Assembly (NCBI GenBank): GCA_003439945.1
Contig: QVRM01001782.1
Location: 434,001-498,000 of the forward strand
Source of the DNA: Dermanyssus gallinae
Lineage: Eukaryota > Arthropoda > Arachnida > Mesostigmata > Dermanyssidae
Direction of reading: 5' to 3'
DNA: 64,000 nucleotides
Numbering within the stretch: the stretch's first letter is position 1; each line of letters begins with the position of its first letter. Shown here one piece after another: positions 62,240 through 64,000 of the stretch. The notes beneath the pieces were generated by a model. It saw only the letters and a list, made by a program, of their open reading frames with translations, did no database searches and had not been told where the DNA came from. The position numbers and the translations under genes were made by a program.

Positions 62240-64000
62240 TAGTACGATGCAAAAAAGCTTGAAAAACATGGGCTTTACCTTATCTGGTTGATCTAGCTGT
62301 GACTGGCTGAGATGCTCCCATATGGCCTGGATAACGTAGCCACCACCAAAGCAACTTTCAGATAAAAAAGGTGTTTTTGGCGTGCTCAGAGATAATTTTA
62401 GGGCATTTCAATTGTTGACATCGAGACTAGACTTTTCCTCGTCCGTTTGGTAATGTGTTGTCTGAAGGCTGTGCCCTTCATTGAAAATTTAACCCCAAGG
62501 TAGCAGAAGGCGTTTACGAACTTAACTGCACCAGTACTGAGTTTCAAGTGACCGGAACGAGTAAATTGCAAGATTTAGTATATAGATTTCAATATACGCA
62601 ATATCGGTCGAATGGCCTGCAGGACTACATAGTATTACGACCCTCTCTCTCACTCGGTTCTACTTCTGTTTTGTTTGTGTGACGGCATGCTTATCTGATG
62701 ATTCTGCACTCAGCGTTTACGGCGGAAGGCGTAGAGTCATGCTGTCATAGTCAGCGACGAGAATTCAGCACGTATACATTAACAAAAAAGCGTTTCACAC
62801 AGGGACACAAATTTGTGTCGGGCATTAAAAAGTTTACTGCGCTTTACGAAGATGCCCAAGTTTTAGCCGAAAGCGCCACCTGCAGTAGCGGCTTCAGCTG
62901 CACACTGACAACTTTCCGCTTTTATCTAGGACTTGCTTGCACCATTGGAGATTCCCTGCTGCTCTCTGTGTACTAATATAAACGAACAAAAAACTCATTA
63001 AGAAAAAAACGGTTAGCGATGAATATATAGAGTGCTCCAAAAGCGAATAGTTTAAATTCGAAATAAATGTTTTTTTTTATAGTAGTCCTGTTCTTCTTAT
63101 TTTTGCATACGCTTCATGTGGGAATGATGTGAGGGACAACGCATCTGTGTCCTCTTCGGTTTTGCTGGCACGTTTATTTTAATTGAATTCGATTATAATC
63201 ACGGTTTGGCATACTTGTGGCTAAATCTAAGTGATACGGCGTCTAATCTCCTCTCTCTGAGCTTAGGTGGCTTAACAAAAATAGAAATAAGTCCAAAGGC
63301 CAACTCGTCCCAAAAAGTCCAAAGGCCAGAATATTGCAGGAATACTTTGTGCAATTGAGGTGAATACAATCAAATTTAGGAACAAACTAAACTGGGTTAT
63401 CTTGCTCCAAAACCGTTCACCATGTACTGTTAGTATATTCTCGGCAGAATTTCCAATGAAAAAATGGTCCAATCATGCCTTTAGTTTAAGATTCGCCAAA
63501 CCACATTTGAGATGCAAAAACGGCATTATCTTCTCATGAAGCTCATGTAAGCTTCTGTCACTTCAAGTGCAACAATTATGCTTGTTTGTGACGGTATCAT
63601 CATGAAAATGGGGCTTATCGTTGAAGAAAATTTTGTTATGAAATACACCACTTATTTGGCGTTTTTCAGTGACTTAATTGACAAACCCTCTTCGCTGTGC
63701 GTAGTCCGTAAGCTGGTGTTGTTGAGTTAGCAAAATTTGGTAGAGATAGAGACGCAAATATTTGGTAAGAATACGCCGAAATTAATGCAGCCACGTTCTG
63801 GTGAGCAGTTGTACTGTTTTCTGCTGAAAGACCCGAACGGACATATGTCGATGCTTTAACATCAATAATCGCCCAAGTATCTCTGATTTGTTAAATTATT
63901 CTCTTCGCAATGTATTTACTTGAAACATTTGTCTACTAAAAATTGGGCACATGTTACGAATTTTTAAAATAATTTCTGAAATGTAAGAAATGTGAAAGCG
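62240..64000. other. Non-coding stretch without recognisable gene
   Basis: No conserved motif on either strand. The 92-codon plus frame 62698-62976 has no recognised domain. There are AT-rich runs and no long repeat. Confidence 0.55.

Overview
This is a eukaryotic nuclear window, probably from an invertebrate animal and most plausibly an arthropod. The evidence is: GT-AG introns that split conserved animal proteins, R1-clade and CR1/L2-type non-LTR retrotransposons, tRNA-derived SINEs, and many long (TA)n tracts. The species cannot be fixed from sequence alone. There are no operons, phage, CRISPR arrays, rRNA genes or stand-alone tRNA genes.

Two host genes can be read on the minus strand. 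A CCDC50/Ymer-like gene runs from 28177 down to about 19840 in six exons whose reading phases all match. A FAM177-like gene starts at 14183 and continues with a conserved exon at 4190-4093; its C-terminal exons are not seen and probably lie beyond position 1. Its first intron is about 9.9 kb and holds several retroelement pieces and a 904-bp tandem duplication.

The rest is mostly transposable elements at different stages of decay. Non-LTR families are labelled here by letter. Family A: 5.9-6.4, 8.9-11.3 and 49.5-51.5 kb. Family B: 30.4-34.7 and 48.4-53.6 kb, CR1/L2-like, with a PHD-type finger and a 2A-like peptide in ORF1. Family C: 59.4-61.5 kb, with a YLDD-type reverse transcriptase. Family D: 42.0-47.7 kb, R1-clade and nearly complete, with decayed relatives at 37.6-40.6, 16.8-17.3 and 0.2-0.7 kb. 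Family E: 4.6-5.7 kb. Family F: 56.8-59.4 kb, CR1/jockey-like. A Ty3-like gag-protease remnant lies at 35-37 kb, and fold-back repeats lie beside (TA)n tracts at 22, 29.5 and 56 kb.

The insertion order can be read in places. A SINE with a 15-bp target duplication sits inside a family A copy, which itself sits inside a family B copy with a 10-bp duplication. A family C copy with a 12-bp duplication abuts and truncates the family F copy.

The most unusual signals are a 2A-like ribosome-skipping motif behind a hydrophobic leader in the family B ORF1; an ORF1-UGA-ORF2 same-frame junction shared by both family B copies; hairpin plus GAGTCCCACACTG 3' ends shared by two R1-like copies; and recurrent short perfect inverted duplications.
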